Positions 50,701 through 62,173 of a stretch of DNA of 64,000 nucleotides are shown in pieces. Both the position numbers and the translations under genes were made by a program. The stretch spans positions 186,001 through 250,000 of the forward strand of contig CP137327.1 in the NCBI GenBank assembly GCA_033182465.1, read 5' to 3'. Within the stretch, counting starts at the first letter, position 1, and every line of letters starts with the position of its first letter. Under the pieces are notes generated by a model. That model had not been told where the DNA came from. It saw nothing but the letters and a program-made list of their open reading frames with translations, and ran no database searches. The DNA comes from Sanghuangporus weigelae (lineage: Eukaryota; Basidiomycota; Agaricomycetes; Hymenochaetales; Hymenochaetaceae).

Positions 50701-53242
50701 ACGGGCACGAGCGACACAGGTTTTCGAACGAGATGGAAGGAGAACATCTCGGGGTCGCGGAAGCAGGAAAACGTCGGGAACTGTGAGCCGCAGTAGGTCT
50801 CGCGTTCCTGGTCGCTCAGCTCAGCAAATGCCGTCGATCAATGTGAAACCTCGAGATCAGTTGTGGGCAGAGCCAGATATAGTCCCATTCTCGCTAGATA
50901 ATGCCGGCAAAGGGAGCCAGATGCTCATAACATATGATCCTGCTGGACCCAACGACACGGCCGTACTTCCTGTTTCTGACTATATGGATGAGTTGGTCGA
51001 GATAATCAAGGCCGAGCGAGATTGGGAAGTTTTGTCTTATGTTTTAGTGCATCTGCCGTCTCAGCTCGCGAACAAACACTTCTGGTGTGGTCCACGAGCG
51101 CGTGAATCGATAGCGAAGCTGCTTAACGAGCTTGTTCAGAGCATAAAGGCCGGTATTCTTGGGAAATACATACCTCAGGAAGAGTGGCCAACGTTATCGA
51201 AGACTCGAGATGCTGTCGGTCTCGCTTATCACACTCTGACTGTATTGATCAGTTACCATTCGATATTTGACCCTTCCCGGCGCAAAGCCCTTATCGAAGT
51301 GCTTAGAATGGGTCTCAGTGGGGTGGGCGATACTGTTGTAGTCTGCATGCATGCGCTCAACCTCTGCGCCTACGAGATGGAGACGACGATGGTAAAGGAG
51401 CTGCCAAGTATCTTTGAAAAGCTCACTCAAATCGTTTCAAATCCGTCTATTGCCGTGCACATCCTGACATTTCTGGGCAACCTCAACTCTTTACCGAATA
51501 TCTATTCTAACTTTACGGATGACGATTTTAAGCTCGTATTCGCTGTTGCGCTACAATATTTGCAACACCATAATCGGTTGGAGACAGCTCGTGAGATGCC
51601 GTTCTCGTTATCTCAGCACCTTCGCATCATGTCGTATTACGTCCTCTATTTATGGTTCTTAACGCTGAAGCTGGCAGATCGACCTCGCCATGTACCATTC
51701 ATTGTACGGCAGTTGCTCCTTGCGAATAATGACGAGGATCGGAAAGAGATAGACCCTCCGACTGAAGTCGCGTTTGACCTTCTTGCGAGATATACTTATG
51801 CCAATGCGGATCCTAAACCCGCTCCTTCTCTGCTAGGCGATATCCTCTCTAATCCTTCTGGGAGTTCGTCAAGCAGCGACAATATACAGGAGAAGTCATG
51901 GATTATGGGTTATTCCATCGTGACTGTACGTCTCTTGGGGAAGGCCGGGTGGATGGAGGTCGTTACGCGTAGACCCTCGGGAACGCTGAAATTCCTATGC
52001 AGGACTGAAAACGTGCCATTGGTAGATCTTGGCGATGTCAATCCGGATATGTTTACCATTCCTGCTGGTCTGATGATAGACAAGGACCCGCGTTTATTAC
52101 GCGAGCTTCGTGAGGCATCCGAGAGTTCAGATGAAACCGGCCGCTCTAGCGAACCCTCACCGGTCGGTACATTACGTTTTATTCTCGCGATGACATTAAT
52201 AATACTCCAACAGTCAGACGGAACCTGCGAACAGTTGACTGAAGTGTGCTCACCTGCTACAGAGGAAGACACCGCGCCTCGGCCAGATCCTGTGACCGGA
52301 TACGTTTGGAGTGGATCCGCTCCTTCGCAGAGGCGAAAACGAGTTGATCTCGACCCCGGTTTTTTTTCTTTGCAGCTGTCCCCATACCCAGACACGACGA
52401 ACCGAACTCCTCGAGGCAGGATCGTCCGCAACACAGATACGCTCGCCTCCGTCATCCGGACTTTAGACCGCATTCCTGTCATTGACACCCACAAAGTCGG
52501 CATTTTGTATGTTGCGCCAGGCCAGACCGACGAGACAGAGATCTTGCAAAATGTCAGAGGCTCCCCAGCCTACATCAGGTTTCTCGAAGGTATTGGGCGG
52601 CTTATCAAGATTCGCGGTCAGCTCGATGTTTATACGGGTGGTCTTGAGCCTGATGAAGATGGCGAGTTCGCATATGCGTGGTGGGACGATACAGCTCAGA
52701 TTCTATATCACACTGCAACTATGATGCCGAATCATGAACATGACAAACTCGGCACCTTCAAAAAGCGGCACATAGGCAACGACGCGGTCCGCATCATTTG
52801 GAATGATTCCGGTCAGCCCTATCAGTTCGACACCATCAAAACGGATTTCCAGTTCGTAAACATCGTCATCGAGCCTCACTCGCTAGGTGCAATTGCTGCC
52901 TACTCGAACAATCTGCACGAGAACGAGTACTTCAAGCTCACCGTACAGTTAGCTGAAGGCATGGCGGAGTTCGCTCCCATCGGCGACTACAAAATCATTT
53001 CGGCGCGGATGCTGTCCATCTTCGTCCGCCAGCTCAGTATCGTCGCTGACTGGTACGCGTCGATTTTCAAGGACACCTTACGAGGTACCGAAAGGAACGA
53101 AATCGTGACGAATTGGCGTGCGCGCCTGGAAACCATTAAAAACTTTGCGAACAGCACACCAAGCCCCTTTGACAACCCTGCGTCTCCTGAGCAGGGAATC
53201 ATGGGACTACAGACAGCTCTTGATTTCACGCCTGGCTACTAA
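47735..53242 (+). CDS. TSC2: Tuberin (TSC2), GTPase-activating protein for Rheb
   Basis: Negative regulator of TORC1: with hamartin (TSC1) it speeds GTP hydrolysis by the small GTPase Rheb. About 1,800 residues in only two exons, joined by a 51-nt intron (49372-49422). The start chosen (MSMPIQENYAPGTSRPRPRA) precedes the RPRPRANTSF segment expected near the N-terminus; an upstream in-frame ATG at 47612 is possible. The N-terminal two-thirds are helical HEAT-like repeats (about residues 60-900) with disordered S/P/T inserts, including a basic RS-rich block (RGRGSRKTSGTVSRSRSR). The C-terminal Rap/Ran-GAP domain (near 52450-53000) carries the catalytic Asn thumb in KKRHIGNDAVRIIWNDSG, preceded by GQLDVYTGGLEPDEDGEF and HTATMMPN. 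The protein ends LQTALDFTPGY. All catalytic features are intact. Confidence 0.93.
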
Positions 53243-53702
53243 GTATTTTTTTCCCCTTCTGTTTGCTGCTCATTCACATATCAATTCCGGACTGCATTCT
53301 CAGCACTCCCCTCACGGCACTTTTTGTTATCGGGTTTTTGCACTTCTTATCAGGTTATGAGCTGTATAGTAGTACTACTTGAGTTCTGTAGTCACTCTCA
53401 TCCCCGGACCACAAAAAATCCGCTCTCTGTAATCGTTATGCAATGCAAATGTACAGGACATGTTATGCGTTCAAACAACTCTCACTCACTAATATCACAT
53501 AAAGCAACGCAACTTTTGCTCGGGTCTTGGATCAGGTTCAATAATGACAGTATGCATTTCGTGCATGTCCCTTCTCTCGAGGACACGGCCAGAAAGCAAT
53601 GGTCCCGCGTCCATATTTTAGCCTGATCAGTTCATCATCTGACCCTCCAACTTCTTACAACAAACTTGCGAAAGCGCAGACATGACCTTGTAGTAGGCGG
53701 AC
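53243..53702. other. Intergenic, no gene seen
   Basis: About 460 bp, TSC2 3' flank and promoter of the alpha/beta hydrolase. Confidence 0.4.
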
Positions 53703-55021
53703 ATGGCTTCCTTCGAGACCGCGACGATTGATGATGCCGGCACTCAATTCGCGTTCATCGACTCGGGGGCGCCGGCGGCGGAGACATACACCACGTTGGT
53801 CATCGTCCATGGGCATACATACCACGCTCGTACGTGCGTCCGTCCTTCAGCTGGTTCTGTAGACTCACTCATCATCATCATTCCAGAGAACTTCTCCCGA
53901 CTCCTGCCAATCGCAAAGCAGCACAACCTCCGAGTCATCGCGCTCAACCGAAGAGACTACGTCGGCTCGACGCCCTACTCCGAGTCCGAGCTCGCGATTA
54001 TCAACAGCAACAACAATGACGCGTTCCCAGCGTTCTTACAAGCCCGAGGGCTCGAGATCGCGCGTTTTCTCGTCTGGGTGATCAAGGAGAAGAACATCCC
54101 GCGAGCAAGCTCAAGCGCTGATGGGAAGGAAGGAGGGCTAGCCGTCCTCGGGTGGTCGTTGGGGAACTTGACAACGATGGCGTTCATGCGTTATTTGAAG
54201 TCTTATCCGAGCGAAGTAGTGGAGATCATCCGCCCATACTTGAAGACATTCTATATCTACGGTACGAAACTCTACTTATCGAGTTGACTTGAAAGCTGAG
54301 CTGCTGTTAGAATGCGGAGCTGGTACGCTAGGCTATCCATCCCCGGAAGGAGGGTACCACCCGCTCAGCGACACGACGATCCCACCCCGAATGCGCGGCA
54401 TCGTCTTCGGGAACTGGGTCTCCTCGTACTACAGACATCCCTACTACTCCTCTCCCTCCTCCTCCAATGCGAAACCAGACCGAACCATCTCCTCATTGCG
54501 CGTCCATGCACCAGAGCGCGACCAGGTATACCGACCGAGCACGCTCGACTCGATCCCACCCGCAGATCTTATGAAATGCGTGGACCCCGTCCCGCCCGTC
54601 CGCTCCGAGCAGCCGTTCATGAGCACCATCAGTCGGAGTATCATGTACGAACAGACTTTAGGCGTCCTGCTTCTCGATTATACATCGCAACATCCCGGAG
54701 GTCCCAAAGCACAAACCATCGAGGAGCAGGACGAAGCAAGCCTCCCTGATGTGAAGGTACGCGTGATATACGGCGACGCGTCCATCTGGAGCATCACTTG
54801 GAATACATGGGAACTCGAGAAGGATTTAGAGAAATGGAGAGGCGAGGGCAGGAAGATCCGTGACGTCCACTTCCTGCTCGTTGAGGGTGCAAACCATTTC
54901 GTGAGTTGCAGGCCAACTTCTCTCAACGGTCAGTTCTAATAGTATTCCGCCCTACCTTCAGCTTCATTGGGACGACCCGGAATTATTCTTGAAGACCGTA
55001 AAAGACGGACTTGTATCGTAA
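53703..55021 (+). CDS. Alpha/beta hydrolase-fold protein
   Basis: Predicted serine hydrolase of unknown substrate. The start MASFETATIDDAGTQFAFID opens on the first strand; the next strand carries the oxyanion-hole sequence LVIVHGHTYH, joined by an intron to AQNFSRLLPIAKQHNLRVI and LNRRDYVGSTPY. The nucleophile elbow is LGWSLGN (GxSxG type). A cap insertion of about 130 residues (ending LLLDYTSQHPGG) follows. The acid is likely the Asp in RVIYGDASIW and the base the His in VEGANHFLHWDDPE. The stop is at 55019-55021 (KDGLVS). Four exons; the second intron joins Tyr-Gly/Glu-Cys (FYIYECGAGTLGYP). Composition is GC-richer than the genes further left. The layout resembles epoxide-hydrolase and esterase-like proteins, but the exact class is not settled. 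Confidence 0.8.
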
Positions 55022-55523
55022 TTGTACCCTGCTCTAATGTGGATGGATCTGTTCGAGATACCTCACTATATGCGCGTATGTATATGTGAATTCTCAAAGA
55101 GCGTTTTAGCCTTTAGACTGTAGACTTCTCTGAACCTACAGCACATTCGTGAGTTCTATCCTTTATTTCGTCTCCTGCGGGTCCGACAACCCTTTCACTA
55201 GTCTCATTTCGCTGTAGTGCAGTGTATCTTCGAAAAGACACGCTCAGAGCCTGGGCATCACTTTCATCCCAACGTTGCGCAAATTATATTTCTCGAGAGG
55301 TGAAGTATATATTAAAACGACGACTTTGAGAAACTCCGATGACAAGAGACAGAGAGAAATTGCTTATGATACACGGGGCTTGACTTTGTTGACAGAGCAC
55401 GTAAGCGAATCGTACGGGAACGGGTATCCTCACGCAGAAATTCCACTTTCACTTTTGTTCAAAAAATCCCTACTGGGGATTGATGAGCATCAATCAAGCC
55501 TTCAGATCTCAACACGTCCGTCC
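55022..55523. other. Intergenic, no gene seen
   Basis: About 500 bp between convergent genes. A plus-strand frame across 55275-55922 overlaps the membrane-protein gene and is taken as a shadow. Confidence 0.4.
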
Positions 55524-56608
55524 TCACCTCCTTCCTTTCTCATCCATCCTCTCCGCCGAAGCGCTCGGCTCAGCGCGCGGAGAAGTCAAGGGCATACCCT
55601 CTCTATCCGTACCGGTAACACCAGTAGACCCAAAGAACCTAAACCTCAAGAGCCTCATAAACGTGAACCCCGGGCCTACAAGGAGGATGATCGCCGAGAG
55701 CTGTCCGAACGTCCACGAGCTCTCCGCATTGCGCGACTGGCCGGTGACGTTGCGCATCAGCAGGGTCTCGACGCCCCAGATGCCGTATGCCAGCACGAGG
55801 AGGTTGAAGCACGTCACGAAGACGAGCATGCCGTAGCGTGTGGAGAGATACGTGTTGATGTGCCGCAGATCGCGCAGATCTCGTGTGGTGCTGCTGGATG
55901 GGGAACGGTCGAGCTGGCGTGAGTAGGCTCGCGATCGTCTCGAGGTGCCTCGGATGATGGCTACTGCCGCAGCACATAGGAACATAAGGGCCCAAATTGA
56001 GTCTGCGAAGAAGCATTGTCAGAAGAACGGAAAGGAAATGGAAGTGAAGTCCATGTTGTTCTGCACTTACAGAGAACCAGAACGAGTGTCCGCACCCAAC
56101 CTAAGGGGCTCACAGACTTGCCAAAGATGACGAACTGGATCTGATCGTTCAGTTCTGGACAAACACCAAAGGTCGGCGCAGTAGCCCAGATCCACAGACC
56201 AAATCTAATCCCGAAATGAGCATCTGTCAAGAACAAGGGCAACGCACTTGCTTACCCAATGAAAAGAAATCCATGAATATGAGTTGCGAAATGAATCTCA
56301 AGTGGCATGCACGCTTCTCGCCAATGCAAGAAGATGAACACCCATGACATTCCGAAGATCGGGAACGCGAGGAGGGTGACGACGAGCGCGTGGAATAAAG
56401 TGAGGTCATGTCGTTGTGCAATTGCGGCAAATTGGAGGCCGAGTGAGGTGACGAGGACGGCCCACCACGCGTCAAAGGAGCGTGCTGCGGGAGTTAGAGC
56501 GATGGTGAAGATCGTGAGGAAGACCTGGGCGTAGGTTGCTATTCTCGTGCCGATGCCTTCGATATCTGGACGAGCGGGCAACGTGCCGTTGGCGCATATC
56601 GACGACAT
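55524..56608 (-). CDS. Seven-pass-like integral membrane protein of unknown function
   Basis: About 310 residues in three exons from the ATG at 56606-56608 (MSSICANGTLPARPDIEGIG). Hydrophobic segments can be seen as ATYAQVFLTIFTIALTPA, WAVLVTSLGLQFAAIA, LFHALVVTLLAFPIFG, GLWIWATAPTFGV, VRTLVLVLCK, MFLCAAAVAIIRG, LVFVTCFNLLVLAYGIWGV and GQLSAIILLVGPGFTF, for seven or eight passes. The start D-I-x-G-I-G-x-R-I-A pattern recurs in a family of uncharacterised Agaricomycete membrane proteins. The C-terminal tail of about 40 residues is S/T/P-rich and soluble. No transport or receptor motif is recognisable, and a seven-pass count alone is not enough to call it a receptor. Confidence 0.65.
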
Positions 56609-56867
56609 CGGGGCCCTGCTGCGGACGCGGTGGTGATAGACGAGGAGAGAAAGACGTTCATTGTCATTGTCACAGTGTTGATGCTCCTATAATTAAATGC
56701 ACGGAAACAAAACAAATATATATATTACGTAAATACGATGTACGCTATGTCACAGATTGTCACAACATCACCTTCCTTATTCTCACCAGTCCAGCTCTTC
56801 TCGGGGAATGCATGGAGTCGCTCATCACTCAACGTCCTCTTCGCTCAGCACTCAGCAAAAGCAAACA

Positions 56868-57880
56868 ATGGCACCGACATACGAGCCATCCGAGCCCGCC
56901 AGCGTAAGCGATGACCTCAACGACTACGACGTCATCTCCGATCACGATCCCCGCTCCCTCGAGTCCAGCATCGCCGACCTACGCCTCGAGAGCCCGTCCG
57001 TAGCTGCCGTCGTGCGTCCGCCTCGAGAATTGCCGCCCAGCGAGGAGGCGAAAATCATGTTCGAGACTGCCGCATACTCGGCTGAGGACGTCCAGGCGTA
57101 CGTCCAGAGATCCGTCGTTGGACCCGGTAAAGGAGCCGTCCGACATCGGGAACGAAGCAGGTCGAGAGGACCCGGCGAACGAGAGAAGACGTTCAGAGTC
57201 TACGTCGACGGCATATTCGACACTTTCCACGTCGGGTACGTATTATCATTATCAGAAATCCCATATTTGATAAGACAAGTAACGGGATTTATATTCACCG
57301 GCCCGCACTTGCAGGACAGTGCTCCAACTCCGGCAAATGAAGCTATCCTTCCCGTCCGTGCACCTCCTCGTCGGGCCGTTCACCGACGTCCAAATGCGCG
57401 CGCACGAGATGAGCTTCGTCGTCCCGCACGTCGAGCGCTGCGAGGTCCTGCGACACATCCGCTGGGTCGACGAGGTCATCTTCGACGCACCAGTCGTCCT
57501 ATCCGAGTCCTTCCTCTCACGGCACCGCATCGACTACGTCGCAGTCGAGGAAGGCAGCTCAGTCGATCCCGCTATCAGCAAGGCACGACTTACAGGATAC
57601 GACCTCGTGAAGAGCATCGGTACGTATCTTTGCTTGGCCCTTCCTTATCTCGGGAAATTAGGTATTGATCCGTGATTTTATAGGTAAAGCGATACCGACT
57701 CGACGAACGAGGAACGTCACCGCTCCGGCGCTTGCGATGCCTCGGGAGTCTGCAGCGCCAACTCCTGCAATGCCAGCTTCGCGTAAGCTGGAGCCAGCTC
57801 CTCTTGCCCCTCCCTCGTCTATACCTCTGCCACCCGACGACGACAACACTCCCGAGCCACGAGAGGAGTTCGGAGACTAA
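56868..57880 (+). CDS. Divergent choline-phosphate cytidylyltransferase-like protein, probably a pseudoenzyme
   Basis: The sequence is clearly related to CTP:phosphocholine cytidylyltransferase, the rate-limiting enzyme of the Kennedy pathway. FRVYVDGIFDTFHVG, LQLRQMKLSFPSVHLLVG, CEVLRHIRWVDEVIFDAP and FLSRHRIDYVA all fit the family. The catalytic elements do not. The HxGH signature reads HVGT after removing the intron at 57238-57314. The active-site Lys of the KG loop (K122 in rat CCT-alpha) aligns with Glu in AHEMSFV. The RTxGxST motif is RTRNVTAP. There is no amphipathic membrane-binding helix; the C-terminal 60 residues are P/A-rich. The start is the ATG at 56868 (MAPTYEPSEPASVSDD); an in-frame upstream ATG at 56757 is less likely. 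About 300 residues. A canonical copy presumably lies elsewhere in the genome. Confidence 0.75.
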
Positions 57881-58521
57881 CTGAGCTCTCCCGTTTATTC
57901 GTTTTTAGGACTTGGGTCTCTTTTTTTCTAAACAAACTCATCTCTCGCATAACGCACTTTAAGTTTTACCATCCATGACTTGTACTTGACATGCAATCTG
58001 TATTTCGAATCTCCTCTTTCTCTCGCTCGGGATCTGTATGTATGTATGCATTATGTACCAATAGGAACCATCATTTTGCTCTATCTTTCCTGGCTCCGCA
58101 CACATGCCCTTGGATAATGCCTATTCAGGTATGTCCAACCGTATGTAAGTATCTGTTTATGTGTTTTTAGCTCGTAACGGCTTTTTAATCCTGATTTCAG
58201 ATATTCGTCGAAATGGACATATCAGCTCTGCCCGGCCGGACCGGGATATTAAGCTTAGCTGTATGTTGATCGTGTGCAACTTTTCATTCTGTCTGGATAA
58301 CTGACCTTAGAGCTTGTTTCTTATCTCGTGAAGACCTGATGGATTCTGAATTCTATGATCCTGGAGCCGCTCTCTTGCCGCTTGGGCGGGGCTTTATGAA
58401 CCCAGCCAGTCTGGGGGTCATGCAGACGGACGAAGAGACAAAGGACTTTCCCTGCGCCTACTGCTTCTGACTGACCTCGATCTCGACCTCTTTCTCTCGT
58501 TTACCTTTATCCAAGGCAAGC
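57881..58521. other. Promoter region of the sugar transporter
   Basis: About 640 bp without a gene. A GCGGGG hexamer at 58386-58391 fits the CreA/Mig1 consensus SYGGRG, and a GC-rich CCGGCCGGACCGG stretch lies near 58232-58245. Both would suit a sugar-regulated transporter promoter, but short motifs like these occur by chance. Confidence 0.35.
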
Positions 58522-60591
58522 ATGTCTTCACGAGCGAGCGAGTCCATCAACTCTATCGAGAAACTCAAATTCGACGAGCCGGAAGCGTACATCAAGCCCT
58601 CGCTCGCCGCCGTCCCCGAAGACGCAGAGCTCAAAGAGGCGCACAACCCCGCGTTCGCTGCTGCACTTGTCCAGGGCCGGACGGACCCGTTTAGCCGGAA
58701 TGCATTTGTGATTTATGCTTGTGTGTTCTTTCATTTGGCTGTTTCGTCCTTGATGAGAATGTGAATGTTGACTTAATTATCGTGTTCTTTTTTTTTATGT
58801 CGCAGGTTCCGCCGTAGCGTTTATATGCGCTTCATCAAGCGGATACGATAGTTCGCTCATGACATCTGTCAACGGAATGCGAGCGTACCAAGCCCGCTTC
58901 AACCAAGGTCCGCTTTACTCTTCTCCATAACGCTCACCTCGTATTCACTGACCCGCTCACACATTCCTCTGAATTCGCACCCACAGGCCAGCTAGACGTC
59001 GCAACCGGCATCGTCTTCTCCATCTACCAAATCGGCCAGCTCGGCGGCTCGCTCTGGGCCGGGATCTTCGCCGACAGGTTCGGGCGGCGCGCAGCCATGT
59101 TCGCCGGGAACGCCATCATTCTCGTCGCAACGGTCATTCTCGCGTGCGCGGTGAACCGCGGGATGTTCATCGCGGGGAGGTTCATACTCGGCATGGGCGT
59201 GTCCGTGGCGATCATTGCCGCCCCGACGTTTGCGGTGGAGATCGCGCCGCCGCAGTGGAGGTATATATTCCTTTTCGTCTTGTCTCTTGAAGGGTAAGCA
59301 TGTTGAAAGTACTTGATAGAGGACGGATCACTGCGTTGTACAATACAGGCTACTTCGGTGGTGCGATCCCCGCAGCGGGCATATCCCTCGCGACCGAACG
59401 TCTCAACACCGACTGGTCCTGGCGCATCCCCGTCCTCATCCAGTTAGTCCCAGCCCTCGTCGTGATGTTAGCTGTGTTCTTCCTCCCCGAAAGCCCTCGC
59501 TGGCTCTATTTGCACCACCGCGAGGCAGAGGCATTCGCACTGTTAGCGAAGTACCACGGAAACGGAAGCGCCGAAAACCCGATTGTGAAGTTGGAGATTG
59601 AAGAGTTTACGGAGAATATACAGCAGAATGCTTCTGATAAACGCTGGTGGGACTTCAGGTCGGTATCTTTGTCTCCTGTTGTTTATACTTTTCTGTGTGC
59701 TGTTTACTGAGTTGGATATAGAGCGCTCGTCGCAACTCGCAATGCACGTTGGCGCGCCCTTATGGTCCTACTCATGGGTATATTCGGCCAGTGGTCCGGA
59801 AACGGCCTCGGATACTTCAACGTACGTCCACCTTCCCTCATCCCAAAAACATACTTATCAAATTCAAATTGCTCTTCCACTTCTGCCGCTCAGTTATCCA
59901 TTTACGAATCACTGGGCTATGACAAGCAAATGCAGTTCAACATGAACCTCATCAACCAATGTATGAGCGCGATAAGCGCATGGACTGCAACCGCGCTTGA
60001 GGATCGCATGCCGCGACGTAGGGTGCTGACGTGGGGGACGTTTGGATGTTCGTTGATGCTCGCTGTGAACGCCGCTTTCTCTGCCGCTTGGGCCTCGTAT
60101 GGAGATGGGCCGAAGAACCTGAATGTCGGACGCGCCGGAGCTGCATTTTACATGCTGTTCGGTATCGTTTTTGCGTTTACGGTGTGTTCTACCCTCTCTT
60201 ATATCATTTCCGGTGAATCTTTCTGAACTCGTTTATTTACATCCTGCAGTACACACCCCTCCAAGCCCTCTACCCCGCCGAATGCCTCGAGACCACCACC
60301 CGCGCAAAGGGTCTCTCAATGAAGATCTTCGTCATCGGCTGCACATCCTTCATCTCCCTCTTCTGCTCCCCCATCGCGTTCGGCCAAATCGGGTGGAAGT
60401 ACATCCTCGTCTTCGTTTTCTGGGATGCATTCGAAGCTGTTGTATGGTACTTCTTGTGCGTGGAGACGAATGGATACACGCTCGAAGAGCTGGACGAGAT
60501 CTTCTCCGCGTCGAACCCTGTTAAGGCGTCCAAGCGTACGAAGAAGATTGCCGTCAAGGAGAACCAAGTGATTGTCGTGGAGGACGATTAG
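58522..60591 (+). CDS. MFS sugar transporter (hexose/lactose permease-like)
   Basis: Predicted proton-coupled or facilitative sugar transporter in the plasma membrane with twelve membrane helices. The start MSSRASESINSIEKLKFDEP gives a cytosolic N-terminus. Sugar-porter motifs are clear: the loop 2-3 motif FADRFGRR, RFILGMGVSVAIIAAPTF, AVEIAPPQWRGR, the loop 6-7 motif PESPRWLYLHHREAEA, and after the central loop QWSGNGLGYFN. The loop 8-9 motif is degenerate, reading EDRMPRRR. A second-half motif is TPLQALYPAECLETTTRAKG, and the C-terminus has VETNGYTLEELDEIF. The tail is basic and short. About seven short introns; all exons are open. Length (about 530 residues) is normal. The substrate could be cellobiose/lactose or a hexose; the TRAKG end resembles lactose permease-like fungal transporters. 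Confidence 0.88.
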
Positions 60592-61056
60592 CTTGGATCC
60601 TCTCTTTGTCTGTATAGAATGCTAGCTTCTTGCTTGTTTCCTTGACTTTTTTTTGATACTGAGTATTTTCTATATTCTAGGCGAGTATAGAGTTTCCTTG
60701 AATAGAAATACTCGGTTTCATCCTTCATGTACTTTTATAAAGCCTTAGTTTATGTTTTCTTTATAGAGAATTTATTGATTTGATATTCTGTTCGCTTTCG
60801 CCGGTTGATTTCTAGACTGATGCCTTCCTGTGGAGTAGGGGCGAACTGTGGTGGCAATGTGTCCGTCACATGGTATCTTCTGTCTCGTGCTTTAAGTATG
60901 ACCCAAGGTATCTTGGTCCTCTCTATAAGTCGCAAGCTCGAGCCTTGCAGAGAGCATTATGAGGCAGTCGCAGTTTTTCTAGTATTGATTCCCAATCAAA
61001 ATTGTTTGCAAAAAGAAAGTGTCTTATTCGTAAACATTAGTAACCCAAAACTGAGT
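60592..61056. other. 3' flank of the sugar transporter
   Basis: About 465 AT-rich bases. No gene seen; an open frame of 86 codons at 60805-61065 has no support. Confidence 0.4.
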
Positions 61057-61058
61057 TA

Positions 61059-61577
61059 CAGCTAGTTGCAAAATTGTTGGCAATCATGTGATTTCACCAC
61101 TTTTCTCGCCATGAGAGCCTCAAAACACAGATAAAATCATATCTCACCCAAATCTCAACGGTTTCACATCATCTAAGTTGCTAAATTCATCTTTTCGAAA
61201 GGGCTTTCGTTTAGGAAAAATGATCGAGAAAATAGAGCAAATAGTGACCCCAAAATGGCGAAAATATCGTTTTTTGCCTCTTCCTTGCATGTGCATTTTT
61301 TTCTGTGATCCCTGCTGGTCCAGCACCTCCCCAAAGCTATCCAGAATGATAATATGATTATAAAATGAATTTACAGACTGAGTTTGAGTTGAATTGTGTA
61401 CCAGAATGTGCTGCTTTGAGGCATGCCTGAATCACTCAAAACTCATCATTTCCCCCTAGCCTCCCAGGCTCCAGGAAAAATTCTTACAGGCCAGATTCAT
61501 GCATGTAAATTCATTTTAGGTGTAATAGACTAAGTTTGTGCACTAGCTATGGCCTCAGCATCCACTGGTGAGCTGGG
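61059..61577 (+). repeat. Left arm of the fold-back element
   Basis: 519 bp. Differences from the right arm are at about 61081 and 61088 near the outer end and about 61550 near the inner end. Confidence 0.9.
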
Positions 61578-61623
61578 CTGAACAAGTGTTTCTAGTTGTA
61601 TGCACTATTCTAGACAGCATCTC

Positions 61624-62142
61624 CCCAGCTCACCAGTGGATGCTGAGGCCCTAGCTAGTGCACAAACTTAGTCTATTACACCTAAAATGAATTTACATGC
61701 ATGAATCTGGCCTGTAAGAATTTTTCCTGGAGCCTGGGAGGCTAGGGGGAAATGATGAGTTTTGAGTGATTCAGGCATGCCTCAAAGCAGCACATTCTGG
61801 TACACAATTCAACTCAAACTCAGTCTGTAAATTCATTTTATAATCATATTATCATTCTGGATAGCTTTGGGGAGGTGCTGGACCAGCAGGGATCACAGAA
61901 AAAAATGCACATGCAAGGAAGAGGCAAAAAACGATATTTTCGCCATTTTGGGGTCACTATTTGCTCTATTTTCTCGATCATTTTTCCTAAACGAAAGCCC
62001 TTTCGAAAAGATGAATTTAGCAACTTAGATGATGTGAAACCGTTGAGATTTGGGTGAGATATGATTTTATCTGTGTTTTGAGGCTCTCATGGCGAGAAAA
62101 GTGGTGAAATCACGTGATTGTCAACAATTTTGCAACTAGCTG
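61624..62142 (-). repeat. Right arm of the fold-back element
   Basis: 519 bp, reverse complement of the left arm. It ends 31 bp before the stop codon of the lipase gene, which is read from the other strand. Confidence 0.9.
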
Positions 62143-62173
62143 TATAATATTTTATAATTATGGCTTTTAATTT

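Larger units (their letters stand above)
61059..62142. mobile_element. Fold-back (long inverted repeat) element flanked by TA, probable Tc1/mariner-type non-autonomous transposon
   Basis: Two arms of 519 bp (61059-61577 and 61624-62142) are reverse complements with three mismatches seen, about 99.4% identity, around a 46-bp spacer. The ends are CAGCTAGTTGCAAAATTGTT and its complement, and both flanks carry TA (61057-61058 and 62143-62144), the usual Tc1/mariner target duplication. No transposase is encoded: a 60-codon frame occurs once in each arm with identical translation, which is simply the repeat. The very high arm identity means recent insertion or arm homogenisation. A transcript would fold into a long hairpin. 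Confidence 0.85.

Noticed and set aside
55275-55922. 215-codon plus-strand frame
   Set aside because: Antisense to the membrane protein exon at 55524-55985; its product is Arg/Ser/His-rich, as is usual for GC-rich shadows.
61144-61326. 60-codon minus-strand open frame with an identical twin on the plus strand at 61875-62057
   Set aside because: The two frames are the same DNA in the two arms of the fold-back element. No domain or start context supports a gene.
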